NCBI RefSeq assembly: GCF_009905375.1
Contig: NC_133649.1
Span: 225,329,275 to 225,393,274, forward strand
Length of the DNA stretch: 64,000 nt
Direction of reading: 5' to 3'
Origin: Apium graveolens
Lineage: Eukaryota; Streptophyta; Magnoliopsida; Apiales; Apiaceae
Positions 49,264 through 61,902 of this stretch are shown here, piece by piece. Position 1 is the first letter of the stretch. Every line of letters starts with the position of its first letter. The translations under genes and the position numbers were made by a program. The notes beneath the pieces were generated by a model. The model was not told the DNA's origin, did no database searches, and was given only the letters and a program-made list of their open reading frames with translations.

Positions 49264-50594
49264 TGTTGGGTAATGAATACAATACAGGGGGAGGTGAATG
49301 TATTTTAGAGAATTTTAATGGATTTTAACTTACGTAAACTTGGTGAACAAAGCAGACAAGAAATATAATAATGTTATATTAGCTGAACTAAAGACAGTGA
49401 ACACAAACTTTCAAAACTCACTTAATTTTATATAAAAATTAAGCTAGTGTTTTGCTACAAATTTTTGGGTTCTTAGTATGTTAAGAACTCAGCTTCTCTA
49501 TTGAGAGTTAGAAGAATTTTCAGATCTACTTTGTTACACTTAAAACAAAGCATCCATTGTTTACTTTATAGAATTGTAAACACTGGTTTTACACAACATG
49601 CAATAGCATGTACTAAACCCTACTTTAAGTTAACTAAAACTTTCTATTTCTGGATTAATGTATCTTTGCAAATCGTGCATGTCTGAGCTTTTACTTTGTA
49701 AGTTAATCTTGGCCTTTTGATCTTGTACTCTTCAAGATGCTTTTTGTAGACTTTTCAAATCAATGATTGATTTGTTTGTTGATTGATAATCTTGGATATT
49801 TAACTGGTCTGCACTTTGTACTTTGAGTTTTACTTCGAGATCTCCAGTTTGATATATAGAGAACTCAAAATCTCGATAAGTATAGTGACTTATCGAGATC
49901 TCTAATTACTCTATATTTATTTGACTTATCAAAATCTCTGAGTTCTCTATAAGAGAATTTGGCTTGTTGAGGTCTCTCATCTTCATATCTTCACTTTAGA
50001 TTATCGATATCTCTGAGTTCTCTAGTGAAGAAATGACTTGTCGATATCTCAGAGATCTCTAGTGATATTTTGACTTATCGATATCTCTGAGATATCTAGT
50101 AAAGAAATGACTTGTCGATATCTCAGAGATCTCTAATGATATTTTGACTTATCGATATCTCTGAGATCTCTAGTGATAATTTGACTTGTCGATATCTCCA
50201 ATCTTCATATCTTCATTTGGCTTGTCGATATCTCTGAGATCTCTAGTAGCTTTTCTTGACTTCTCGATAAGCATTTTGGAGTTCTCGAATGACTTCCCTA
50301 TAACACTTAATCTGTGACTTGTAGATTTCTTCACTTAGAATGTTTTTCCCAAAATAGATTTATTCACCTCCAAGATTCTTCATAATATCTCTGAGTCATT
50401 ATCTTCATGATCTTTTTCCAGAGTTTATTCTTAGGCTTGAGACTGTTTACACAAAAATACTCCAGTCTTATCTATTTACACTTTTACAGACTTAAGTGAT
50501 ACAATACAAAATGCAAACTTAGATTACCATATAACTTACCTAGGGATGTCAATTTGACTTAGTCTTGTTTAGTACAGCCATGTCTTGCACAACA
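49264..50594 (-). repeat. Element B 3' LTR
   Basis: In plus-strand view it runs from TGTTGGGTAATG to GCACAACA. It contains the 37-bp array at 49998-50255 and further related motifs from about 49850. Confidence 0.9.
49998..50255. repeat. 37-bp tandem array in the B LTR
   Basis: Seven units start at 49998, 50035, 50072, 50109, 50146, 50183 and 50219. They share gacttRtcgatatctc and alternate between cttatcg and cttgtcg forms. The right LTR has the same array at about 62630-62890. Confidence 0.9.
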
Positions 50595-50611
50595 ATCTCC
50601 CCCAATTTGTG
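50595..50611 (-). other. Element B polypurine tract
   Basis: The minus strand reads AAATTGGGGGAGAT directly before the 3' LTR. Confidence 0.85.
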
Positions 50612-50749
50612 AGAAGATTGCTTATCACAAATTCATGTCTGTTAACAAGACTAACCCTAAGCTACAATGAACTTTTTAAACTTTACATACAAATTAACAT
50701 AAATATAACATTTGACATTGAGTGGTTATTGAATTTTTAACAAGGACAT

Positions 50750-53700
50750 TCATAACATAAAATACTCATAGCTTAGCTCATTTCTAATGAGATCCTTAAG
50801 AGTCACTAAAACTTCCATTTCTTCTAAAATTTCAGTTCCTCTTAAAACTTCCTCAAGTTTGAGCCACTCATCTAATGAATAACCAATTAAGTAACCAACT
50901 CTAAATCTGGAGTATCTGCCAATCTTGATGTTCAGAAAATGTCCATCTTTGGAGACTCTGCTCATCCCTTTTGTTTTAAGCTCATTTGATCTTTTCTCAA
51001 TTCTTGCATGCTCTTCATCATACTTCCTATCTCTTTCTTCCTTTTCAGCCTTTGCCCTTAAAATTTTCTCATCCCTTTCTTTCACCCATACACAATATAT
51101 AACTTTCCAAGACCTTGTAGTTGTATCCTTATCCTTCATCAGACTGATCACTCTTTTAAATTATGTGGTTGAAAGTATGCCCATTAGATTACTGCCAAGT
51201 AAAGTGAAAGAACCATCATCATAATAAATTCTAACTTCTGTATATGATACAACCCATACTCTAACTATTTCTTCAGCTAGTTGTTGAAAGTATTCTTCAT
51301 CTATGAGGCACCAATTTAGTGGCAGAAAGTCAGATTGATCATAGCAATTCCAGAGTGATCTCTTAGTAGCTTGCAGTTGCTTTGTTTTTCTCCCAACAGA
51401 TTTAAAGTGTCTTGGTTGGAGGTTTATATGAAGGTAGGGTTGTGATTTTCTTTAAGGTGGTTTGGTCGGTAGTTATTGGAATTTTGAGAAGAGAGTTTTC
51501 AGTTGGCTTATATAAGAATTTTGGATTTAAGGTGAGAGATGGTTGAGTATTTGAGTAAGAGGTTTGGAGGGTAAAGCTTGGTTGATTTAAATTTTTAGGG
51601 TTTGTTAGTGTGGTCCTGAACCGTCTTCCTTCTTCTTCTTTCTTCTCTCATCTCCTCTCTTCTTATCATCTTCCTTGCTCTCATCCTTCTTCTTATACTT
51701 GCTACCAGTTGCTCTTGAAGATTGACTTGGATTTGAGCCAGAAGGTTTTTGCTCATCATGCTTCTGCTCATCATCATCCTTGTCATCTTTTAAATTAAAT
51801 TGAGTGGTTGGCAACATGGTGTCAACATTTACAAGATACATGTCCAAGATCCTTATCATTTCCACATCTTCAGCCTTCTTGTTCTTTTTGTACTTTAGAT
51901 CAGACTGAACAGTCATGATCAGCCTCATGTTTGATCTAACATAATTTTTGGGAACAGTGAGTTGTTTGCATTTTTTGGTTCTTGAACAGATGTGGGCCAC
52001 CCCTTTATTTGGATATAGATAGGCTTTAGGAAAAGCTGATATCTGTGCATTTTTAAGCTCATGAAGAAGCTGGGTATCTTCTGTGATGACTACATGTACT
52101 TTGTCAATCATAACATCTAGCTCAGATTCCCTTAGAGTTCTGAGATTTGAAAGAGATATTTGAAGGCATCTATCCACACCACCATCATTAATATTGACAA
52201 CAATCCTCTTCTATAAGTAGTTTTCAACATTCACAACTACTGCCCTGATGGAGTTGATAGTCTTGGCCAGTACTCTTTTGTATGTGATGTAGTTATTTTG
52301 AAGAGACATCCTCAGGATTGCAAGAAGTTCACTAAATTCTTGATCTTGATTTGGTCCTTCTGCAACCTTGATGAGTCTTTCTTTTCCCACATCTTGAAAT
52401 TATTGAGTTTGTGAAAAACTTTGACCAAGTAGAACTGAGGTGATAGGCTCATTAAATTTAGATTTACCAGTATCCTTGGATTGTTGAATCCTAGCTTCAA
52501 TCTCCCCCTTAGTTTTGGTGACAAGCATGAGTAGGGGAGTTGGTAATTCTGGCCTTATAGATTCAGGTAATGAGGATAGTGGTATGTTGAGCTTCCCCAT
52601 AATGGCTCCCAAATCAACAAAATTCTGCATTTGGAGATGCTTGTGAGAATCCACCAGGGTTTTGATGTATGTCTATTGACTTTGCACCAAAGATGTGAGA
52701 GCTTGTACTTGTGCACTTAGTAAGTCATTAGAAGATTGGAGAGAAGACACTTATTGTTGAAGTTCCTGAACTTGCAAGTGAGATGAGGATTAAGATTTGG
52801 ATGAAGTAGAGACCCCAAAAGTGTCCTACACATCCTTCTTAATTTCTTCCAGAAGCAAGGATGAAGGAGTGTATCTTCTAGAATGTATTTGATCCAGCTT
52901 CAGTCTTGAATCATTGGAGTGAGTGATATGGTTTTGAACTTGATCATGCAGGGCCACAAATGAGGTTCTGAGATTCTTGACACTTGTCTCCACTCCACGT
53001 AGATCATACCTAGACATTTGATCAAAAAAAGTTATGAATTTATTCTTGATCTCTGTTTGTGAGGGAATGATTTGATCCATCTTCTCTTTAACCATCTTCA
53101 TTATCTTGTCTTGATGCCCAGTTAGAGTATCTGAAGTATTTTTCCAAAGTTATGGAAAACCTTGATTTGAGCCTTGTATACCTCATTCACAGCATCATAT
53201 ACCTCATGTGGGTTTAAGGATCTAGAATTGTTCCCCAAGTTGGCTAGATATTCTTCCCTGAATTTGGCTAGCACAACATCCATTTTAATTATAAATTCTT
53301 TGTCCATCCATGCATCACAATTTACATCCTGACCAGCTTCATCAACAATTTTGGCCTGTTGTTTTTCAACATCAGTCTGGTAGGATAACATGATGGCTTG
53401 GTAGTCCTGATTAGACATGTTGGATGTGAGAAACTGTTGTGATATTTGAGCAAGTCCACCAAGTTGATCAACCATAAGATCAGCAACTGCGGAAGATGGA
53501 GGTGCAGCTTCTTATAGCCATTGTGGTTGAGAGGTGGAAGGTTGGTTGGATGGGTGAGAAGGAGATATTGGTATAGATTCACCTGTGACAAGAGTCACAG
53601 ATTGCTTTGTGGTTATGATAAGTTGTTGTTCTCTACTTGTGGTGGGAACCTCTAGTTGAATTGAAGGGGATTTGAATTGGTTACTGTCATGTGCACTAGT

Positions 53701-55537
53701 CTCAAACCCTTGTGCTTCTTGCAAAGCACTGTCATATGAATGTGTTGATCTTGCCTCTCCCATAACAGGGTTAATGGTAATTGTACTCCCAGCTTTAATT
53801 GTTAATGTGATTTCAGCTAGGGTTTTGAGGGGAGTTGTTCCTGTAAAAGGAACCTCCAATTGGATTGGAGAGGATTTAGATAGCTCCCCCTCAGGAGTAC
53901 TACCCTCAAACCTTACATCCCGTGAAGGATAATTTGCACATGAAGGTGTATTTGTGATCACCATGGGGTCTTCAGTAAAAACTGATGAATCCTTCATGTT
54001 TGTGATGGTGTCATCAAGGTCTACCCCATCTAGTAGCCTCTCACCATCTAAATTAGGTGTATGGGTGGTGAGCAAGGTTTCTTGAACCAAGTCACTTGAG
54101 TGAGTTTGCACTTGAGATATAGATTCGGGTGCTTTGTAGGAAGAAGAATTTGATAGATAGAGATTTATTGATCAGAAATGAGTGTTGGTAGCTCCCCTAA
54201 GTAGATGAGGGAGCTTCAAGGAATGTGCTCTCCTTGTGTGTGCCATCCTTATTTCTCTTTCCATACACTTGGATTTGTTCAAGTGATGGTTATGCAGACT
54301 ATATACATGATGCATTTGGGCTAATGCTCTTTTCAATGGAGACAACCTTTTGAGAGGGTACCTCTAGAATCTGCTTCTGTCCCTTGTTTACAACTACATC
54401 CTTTTGAGAGGATACAGAGGTGGCTTGAGTGGTCAGCTCCAAGTTCTTAGCCTTCATTATTTTCTTGACCAAGGGTGACTCAGTTTCTGTGTTTTCCTCA
54501 CCACTCTCATTTATGATTGTTAGGTTTGCCTAATTTCTCTTCTTTTTATTCACTTCACCCTTTTGAGAGGATGAAGTGGTTGGTTTTCTAGCCTCTAGTG
54601 GTATAAAAGAAGTGGTCTCAGCTTGGGAAGGCCCCTGTTGGTTATCCTGCATTTGTACTTCTACAGGTTCAGGGACCATAGTTGTACTAGATTGTGCATT
54701 TGATCTCATGTCAGGCATGGGGTAAGGGTAAGTCTTAAACCTCTCCATCATAAAAGGAGTGATTTTTAGATTTAGAGTTACCTTGTTCTTTGTAGTAAGT
54801 GAGCCAAATATAATTTTGAACACTTGCTTACAATTGCCTATTTTTATACTGTCTATACCATTAAGCAAATGTATGTCTGATACATTATGATTTAAAGTAG
54901 ACATAATGAATCTAGGAAAGAAAATTTACTTACCTCTTGCAGCTAGGGGCATTGTTAGCCTGATAGAAAATTCTTCCAAGATCAATAGACCAACATTCAA
55001 GTATCTATTGTGGGTTATTGAGAACACCAGCTTCCACACCACACTTGAGATGAAGTCATATCCTGTCTTCCTGGATGTGAAGGCCCTTACTATAGAATCA
55101 AATACAAAGGACCATTCCTTCCTTAGGTTTGTTCTGTTCAGACTTGCCAGATTGATCCTCCCACCATAGTTGATAAAGTCCATGAACTCAGCAAGCTCAT
55201 CTTGTGTTGGCACCTCCACTAGATTTGCAGTTGGAAGATCCAAAGCTGCATTCACATCTTGCTCATTGAACTCTATCTATTGGCCTCCAATTGTGCAAAT
55301 CACCACCAGGGATACACAATTATCATTCATAACAGTCCTTACTATAGCTGTTGTCCAGAACTCATGCAGGACATCCAAGTACAAGATTGGGTTAGCAGTT
55401 AAAGCACATGCAAGATAGGATTCAGACAAAAATTTCACAAACCCCTTGAAACTATCAGGGGCTTGGTTAACATCCGTAAAAGCAAGGTAGTTGGTTCCTT
55501 GTTTGGGGATTTCAGCTCTTACAAGATTAAGTGCCAT
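50750..55537 (-). pseudogene. Element B extra ORF (aORF) downstream of pol
   Basis: A broken ORF starts MALNLVRAEIPKQGTNYLAF at 55537, in the context ACAATGGC. The N-terminal part contains EFWTTAIVR, like IWTTAVYQ in A. It continues through a folded-looking section (54926-55255), a Gln/Pro/Ser/Thr-rich middle (53512-54904), coiled-coil-like segments (52826-53475) and a Lys/Asp/Glu-rich tail ending near 51605. An isolated charged frame (50750-51151) may be its last piece. Stops are frequent. No membrane segment or signal peptide is evident. The shared N-terminus, position and overall layout with A show a real protein family carried by these elements; its role is unknown. Confidence 0.72.
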
Positions 55538-56382
55538 TGTAGTTGAGTAAGAAGGAATGGGTAAGAAAACTTAGTGTGAAAGAGCTTGAAACGAGAGAGA
55601 AATCGGTTTGGAATTGACAAAGCTAGGTCACTTAGAGTTCTCGAAGGCGTAAGTATGTGTATGTCGAGATGTCTGAGTATTTATAGTAAAAGCAAAAGAC
55701 TTACCGAGAACTCAAAAAAAAATGTTTGGAATTTGCTTATCGAGAAGTCATTTTGAAAAGTGAATTACATATCGAATAGTCATTTTAATTTACTCTTTTA
55801 GAGAACTAAAACTAACTTATCGAGTTGTCAAATAAATACTCATTTTGTCCAAGATGGACTGAATTGTTTCCAATTTTTATTTGAATAAATCCAAATAAAA
55901 TTAGAATATTTTTTTGCCAAAAGTATTTTATTAAAATAATTTATTGAATTAAATTATTCCAGTTCCGAGTTATTTATAAGTCTAAAATGTAATTGTAGAG
56001 AATTCTGTGAGTTAATACTTATAGAGAACTCTGTAATGATTTATCAATAAGTCATAATAGACTTGTCGAGAAATCACTCGATAAGTCTTAAAATGACTTG
56101 TCGATAAGTCAATTTGACTTATCAAAAAATCAGTTCTCTATATACTTTTGATCACTTTGATTCTGCCTTGTGCTAATTTTACATATTGAAAATGTAAACC
56201 AACATTTAGACAGTTTTCTTAGAATTCAAAAATTCCAGGCTGAATTTTGAATTTTTGAAAAATAAATATGCAAAGATTTCTGAAATATTTATAATTCATA
56301 TTTCAGTTAATTTCTAATTAATCAAATGAATTTTAATTTATTAGAAATTGATCTACAGCAAAACATTAGTTGAGTTCTTGCC
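55538..56382 (-). promoter_or_regulatory. Element B pol-aORF spacer: motif cluster plus putative internal promoter
   Basis: Non-coding spacer. In plus-strand view it holds many copies of the LTR core (cttatcga, cttgtcga, gttctcga) between about 55630 and 56150. On the minus strand a TATAAAT lies at 55679-55685, about 142 bp before the aORF ATG, followed by a leader rich in TCTCTC and CTTTC. This mirrors element A although the motif itself is different. Activity is inferred only. Confidence 0.5.
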
Positions 56383-59300
56383 TTAGGATGAAGAATTAAG
56401 CATTCCAATTTCACCTACAAGTCTAGTGAAAGTTGTTTCATCCAAAGGTTTAGTAAAGATATCAGCTAATTGTTTTTCCGTTGGAACAAAAATGAGCTAA
56501 ATGGTACCATTTGTAGCATGTTCTCTAATACCTTACATCAATGTGCTTTATTCTAGAATGATTAACTGGATTAGCCACAATAGATATAGTACTAGTATTA
56601 TCACACATAATAGGAATTTTATGTAATACTAGGCCATAATCCATTAGTTGATTTCTAATCCAAAGCACTTGAGCACAACAACTTCCAGCAGCTATATATT
56701 CAGCCTTAGCTGTGGAAGTTAAAATAAATTGTTGTTTCTTGCTATACCAGGATACAAGTCTTTGTCCAAGAAATTGATAGCTTCCACTAGTGCTCTTTCT
56801 GTCAACCCTGCATCCAGCAAAATCTGCATTTATGTATCCAACAACTTCAAAACTAGTTCCCTTAGGATACCATAATCCCAAGTTTGGAGTCCCCTTCAAG
56901 TATATGAAAATTCTCTTTACAGCCATCAAATGTGATTCTTTAGGATTAGCTTGAAATCTTGCACACAGACATGTTACAAACATGATGTCTGCTCTACTTG
57001 CAGTCAAGTAAAGCAAAGATCCAATCATTCTTCTATAGCTTAAGATATCTACACTATTTCCCTTTTTATCTTCATCCAACTTTGTAGGTGTAGACATAGG
57101 TGTAGATGCAGGTGAACAATCAACCATACCAAACATTTTCAATAGAACTTTGACATACTTAGTTTGGCAGATGAAGATTCCATCACTTCTTTGATTGACT
57201 TGAATTCCAAGAAAATAACTTAATTCCCCCATCATACTCATTTCATATTCACTCTGCATAAGCTTAGAGAACCTTTGGAAAAGATTTTCATTAGTAGAAC
57301 CAAAGATAATATCATCCATATAGATCTGAACTAGGATCATATCATCATCATGCTTCTTGTAGAAGAGAATTTTGTCAATAGTACCTCTAGTGAATCCATG
57401 CTTAATCAAAAATTCTGACAGTGTGTCATACCATGCTCTAGGTGTTTTCTTTAATCCTTATAGAGCCTTGAGTAGTTTGTACACAAAATTTGGAAATTCT
57501 GGATCTTCAAATCCAGGTGGCTGTTGCACATAAACCTCTTCTTCCAACTCACCATTAAGGAATGCACTCTTCACATCCATTTAATATACTTTGAAATTTG
57601 AATGTGCAGTAAATGCTCGAAAAATCCTTATTACTTCAAGTCTTGCAACTGGAACAAAAGTTTCATCATTATCAATTCCTTCTTCCTGTGAGTAGCCTTT
57701 TGCAACCAATCTTGCTTTGTTTCTGGTGACTATTCCATTTTTATCCATTTTGTTCCTAAACACCCACTTTGTTCCAATTATACTTCTGTTCTTTGGTGCT
57801 GGAACCAATTTTCCAAATGTTGTTCCTCTCAAACAGATTTAGCTCTTCTTGTATAACAGATATCCAATCAGGATCAAGAAGGGCTTCATCAGTTTTCTTT
57901 AGCTCAACTTGTGAAAGAAAACATGCATGAAGGCATTCATTTACAGTTGCACTTCTAGTCCTTACTCTAGCTGTTGGATCACCAATTATTGCTTCTCTAG
58001 TGTGACTTCTATCCCACTTTCTGGTGTGAGTTTGTTGACTGGAAGTTTTTGTGTTTTCTCCACCATTGGCATGACTTATAGAACCTTCCTATCTTTCTCC
58101 CCCTGAGTTTGTGCTATCAAATTCAGGTTCATGAGATGAGCTTCCATTCTCATGATTCACTTATTCAGTTGACTCTTCATCTATTTTGTGATTTGTGTAG
58201 ACTTCAGCTTTATCATCAGAATCACTATCAGTGTTGAGATTTTCAAATTTTTGGGCTTCTGCTTCATTTTCATCAAGGCATTCCAAGCCTGGGCACTTGT
58301 CATCATCAAAAGTAACATATGTGCTTTCCATAATCTTCTTTTGTTCAATCACAGAAACTTTATATGCAGTTCTTTCCATTAAATATCCCAGAAAAATTGC
58401 CTCCAAAACTTTAGAGTCAAATTTTCCCATATATTCAGAGTTGTCCTTTAATACATAGCACTTGCTTCCAAACACATGAAGATGCTTCACAGTAGGCTTC
58501 CTTTTGGAAAAGACTGAGTAAGGTGATTTTCCAAGATTCTTGTTAATGAGATATCTGTTTTGAGTATAACATGCGGTGTTCACAGCTTCTTCCCAAAAAC
58601 TAGTTGGCAACTTTGCATCTTGCAACATTATTCTAGCAGCCTCAACTAGTGATCTATTCCTTCTCTCAACTACCCCATTTTGTTGAGGTGTTCTAGCAGC
58701 TGAGAATTCTTAAAAAATACCTTTGTCTTTACAGAATTCGTTTAAGGTTACATTCCTGAATTCTGTTCTATTATCACTTCTCAATCTTTTCACATAATTC
58801 TGATCATCAGTCTGCTTCACAATCTTCTTGATGTGCTCAATTATAATGTGTGGAATCTTATCTTTAGAATGGATAAATTCCACCCATGTATACCTTGAGT
58901 AGTCATCCACCATCACCAGTGCATATCGTTTTCTAGAAATTGACTGGGCATTAATTGGTCCAAATAAATTCATGTGAAGAAGTTACAAAGGTGCACTTAT
59001 AGAATTCACAGTTTTACTTTTGTGACTTGATCTTTTCATTTTCCCTTTTTGACAAGCATCACAGACTTCATCTTGAGCAAATTTCAGATTAGGCATGTCT
59101 CTTACCAACTCCTTTTTAACTAGAGTATTAATTGATTTGAAATTCAAATGAGACAACTTCTTATGCCATAATTTGCATTGCTCTACAGATGCCTTGGTAT
59201 AGAAGCAACAAATTCAATTCTCATTTGCTGAATCCAAGTTTGCAACAAATAAGTTTCCTTTTCTTGCTCCTTTCAGAGCAACTTCACCAGTTTTCTAGAG

Positions 59301-59464
59301 ATCAATTTACCATATCCCATTGTGAAACCTATGTTGTTGTCTCTAAAAGTCATTAATGGGCCAGCCTTATCCTCAAACTGTGATAGCAGGGCCATATTAC
59401 CTGTCATATATCTTGAGCATCCACTGTCTATGATCTATATGACTTTATTCTTTTTGCCCTGCAC
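56383..59464 (-). pseudogene. Element B pol (protease, integrase, RT, RNase H)
   Basis: SIRE-type Copia pol. Protease shows IIDSGCSRYMTG near 59425. Integrase has LWHKKLSHLNF and VCDACQKGKM intact, but the first catalytic Asp is changed (HMNLFGP near 58975). SDNRTEF and GVVERRN follow. RT is readable from 57832 ([25 protein letters not shown]) with intact YMDDIIFGST near 57320. RNase H shows INADFAGC, STAKAEYIA and MCDNTSTIS. The gene ends GEIGMLNSSS with TAA at 56383-56385. Stops or frame breaks lie near 58710, 58161, 57581, 57460 and 56525. The element cannot move by itself. Confidence 0.87.
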
Positions 59465-59473
59465 ACAATGAGT

Positions 59474-61851
59474 TTAAGTGTGTTTAGCAACCCAAGCAGT
59501 ATTGGGTACTATCTTCTTGTTAACAGATTTGATAGAGGTAAAGTTTGATGATTCAGATAGAATAGAATTCATTGAATGATGTGCATTGTCCTTTTTAGCT
59601 GAAGATTCAATATTGATTTCCATAAGATCAACTCTCAGCTTGTGGCAACTTTTCATTACTTTCATGTTGCAAGGTATGCAATCAAACTTATCACAGAATG
59701 AGTAGGGATCTTCAGTTTTTGCTTCATTGTACTTGCATGCTCCCACTCCTGGCTTACTAACAACCTTTTTGCAAAGGAAAGTTATATGATTAATAGAGCC
59801 ACATTTTTGACATTGTTTTCTTGGAGCATCTGTAACATAAGCAAAATTATTGCTCTTATTTATCCCTATATTTCCATTTCTATTCTTCGTTTTATTTCTT
59901 GCATCTTCAGTTTTTATTTTCTTGACAGGTGTCTTGGACTCTTGGTTGACCATGGGTTTCTTTTCAGCTTTGGAAGTTGGAGTTGTCTCTGTATTTTTCT
60001 TCTCATTGTCTTCATCAACAATTTCTTGCTTTATGATCAACTCTTCTTCACTAAAATTTATTTCACATGCTTTGAACATAGGTGAACCAACCTTTCTTAG
60101 CATAGTTGGGACATATTCATTCTATGTTACTTTTCCTTTATCACATACAGCTTTCTTGTTGTTATTAAAAGTATCATAATCAGGACCAATAGCTATGTTA
60201 GAACATGGCTAGTTCTTCTTATGGTACTGACCAACCAACTCAGATGCATTCCTGAATGATTTCAGTTTCACCTCATTCTTCTCTATGTTTTCTCTTAACA
60301 CAGCTTCAATCTAACTTGCACACTTCAACTTGTTTTTCAGATATTTATTTTCTTGCTTGACTGATTCAAGCTCCACAAGTAGTAGATCCATCTTTTGCTT
60401 CTCCCTCTTAAGCTTCTCATTAGCTTATGTTAGCCTACTGACTTCCTCAGTAGCTGCTACTAAGCTAGTGTGTATATGAAACATCTTTACACTCATTTTT
60501 TTCCACAGTCTCCTTATATTGACTAGCATTCAAATCAATAGTTGTTAGAATTGGTACCTTTGATTTTGAAGTGGATTCTTCTCCATGCTCAAAAGCCATA
60601 AGTGCATAGTTTCCAACTTCTTCATCCTCATCATCAACATCAGTATCATCCCAACTGTTTCCTTCTGTAATATAGGTTTTTCCCGACTGCTTTGTCAAAA
60701 GAGTTTCATACTTTGCTTCCAGTTCCAAGTAAGCTTTGTCCTTCTTCACCTTTTTAGTCTTTCTGCATTCGGTAGCAAAGTGACCCAACTCATCACAGTT
60801 GAAGCACCTTATCTTTGATCTGACCACAGTTCCTGTTTTGTAGCCACCTTTGCCAACTGAATTATACTGAGCTTTTGGTTTCCAGTTGTTGCTGTTGGAG
60901 ATTATCCTTTGCTTTTGAAGAATCTGGGCTTTTTGACTCTTATGTTAGAAACTTTCCAAGCCAAGTAGGCCATGGATTGGTCCAATTCATCTAGCTCATC
61001 TAGAGTGTAATATTCATCTTCCTCCAGCTCCAGTACAACTTGCTTCTAAGGTCTTTTGTTTCTCCGTTCCATAGCTTGAACAACAGGAACTTGATCATCT
61101 TTCTCATCTTTACTTTCTTCTCTGTCATTCACAATCAAATCACTTGAACCATCAACAACATGACCATGGTGTGCTCTCAATGACTTTCTTTACAGCATTT
61201 CAAGTTCATAAGTTTTCAAGATTCCATATAGAACTTCCAAAGTTATTCTGCATAAGTCTTTTCCTTCTCTAATAGATGATATTTTTTGTTCAAGATGGTC
61301 AGGAAGAGCTAGGAGGAACTTTAGGTTAACCTCCTCAGCTTCATAATATTTATCATGTAGCTGCAAGTCATTTATCAGTTTATTGAACCTTTCAAAAACT
61401 TCAGTGATTCATTCTTTTGGTTTAACCATAATCCCTTCATACTGAGAAACAAGAGTCCTCCTTTGGTTTGAGCTAACCTCCTCTATTTCTTCACATAAGA
61501 TCTCTATCTTCTCCCAGATTTGTTTGGCTGTGTCACAATTGACAACAACAACATTACATTGTCAAGTGACTCTATTAAGATTAGCTGCAAGCCACTATTC
61601 AGGGAGACTTTTTCCTTTTCAGCTTCATTTTATTCTGAAGGATCTTTAGGAGCATAATGTGCTGGAATGACCATGTCCCCATCTGTAGATTCCTCAACTC
61701 TTACCATGGGAGTGAAAGGCCCATTCTTGAGGATCTGAATATATAATGGATTGGCCATCCTGATGAACAACAACATTTTCTTTTTCCATAGTGTATAGTT
61801 AGATCTGTCAAAGGTGGGGATTTTGATACTGCTCAGCTTCTGTGTATTCAT
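59474..61851 (-). pseudogene. Element B gag, long SIRE type, broken
   Basis: It starts MNTQKLSSIKIPTFDRSNY at 61851 and shows the Copia gag fold (YTLWKKKM; FERFNKLINDL and LKFLLALPDHL further on), with several stops between 61630 and 60830. A first zinc knuckle CFNCDELGHFATEC lies near 60800 and a second CQKCGSINHITFLC near 59800. The region between carries charged, helical sequence. The gene ends AWVAKHT with TAA at 59474-59476, directly before the pol start, as in A (WVPKST, TGA). Gag would form the particle. The two-knuckle layout matches element A, although the sequences are diverged. Confidence 0.83.
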
Positions 61852-61888
61852 TATTCCAAGATCTTTAATCTGTTTGCTTTCAGATTTT

Positions 61889-61900
61889 GCTCTGATATCA
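61889..61900 (-). other. Element B primer-binding site, one change
   Basis: The minus strand reads TGATATCAGAGC, two bases after the LTR; the usual sequence is TGGTATCAGAGC. Confidence 0.85.
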
Positions 61901-61902
61901 TT

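Noticed and set aside
49501..49686. 61-codon ORF in the B LTR, also at 62138-62323
   Set aside because: It is present in both because they are LTR copies; antisense to the element and without motif.
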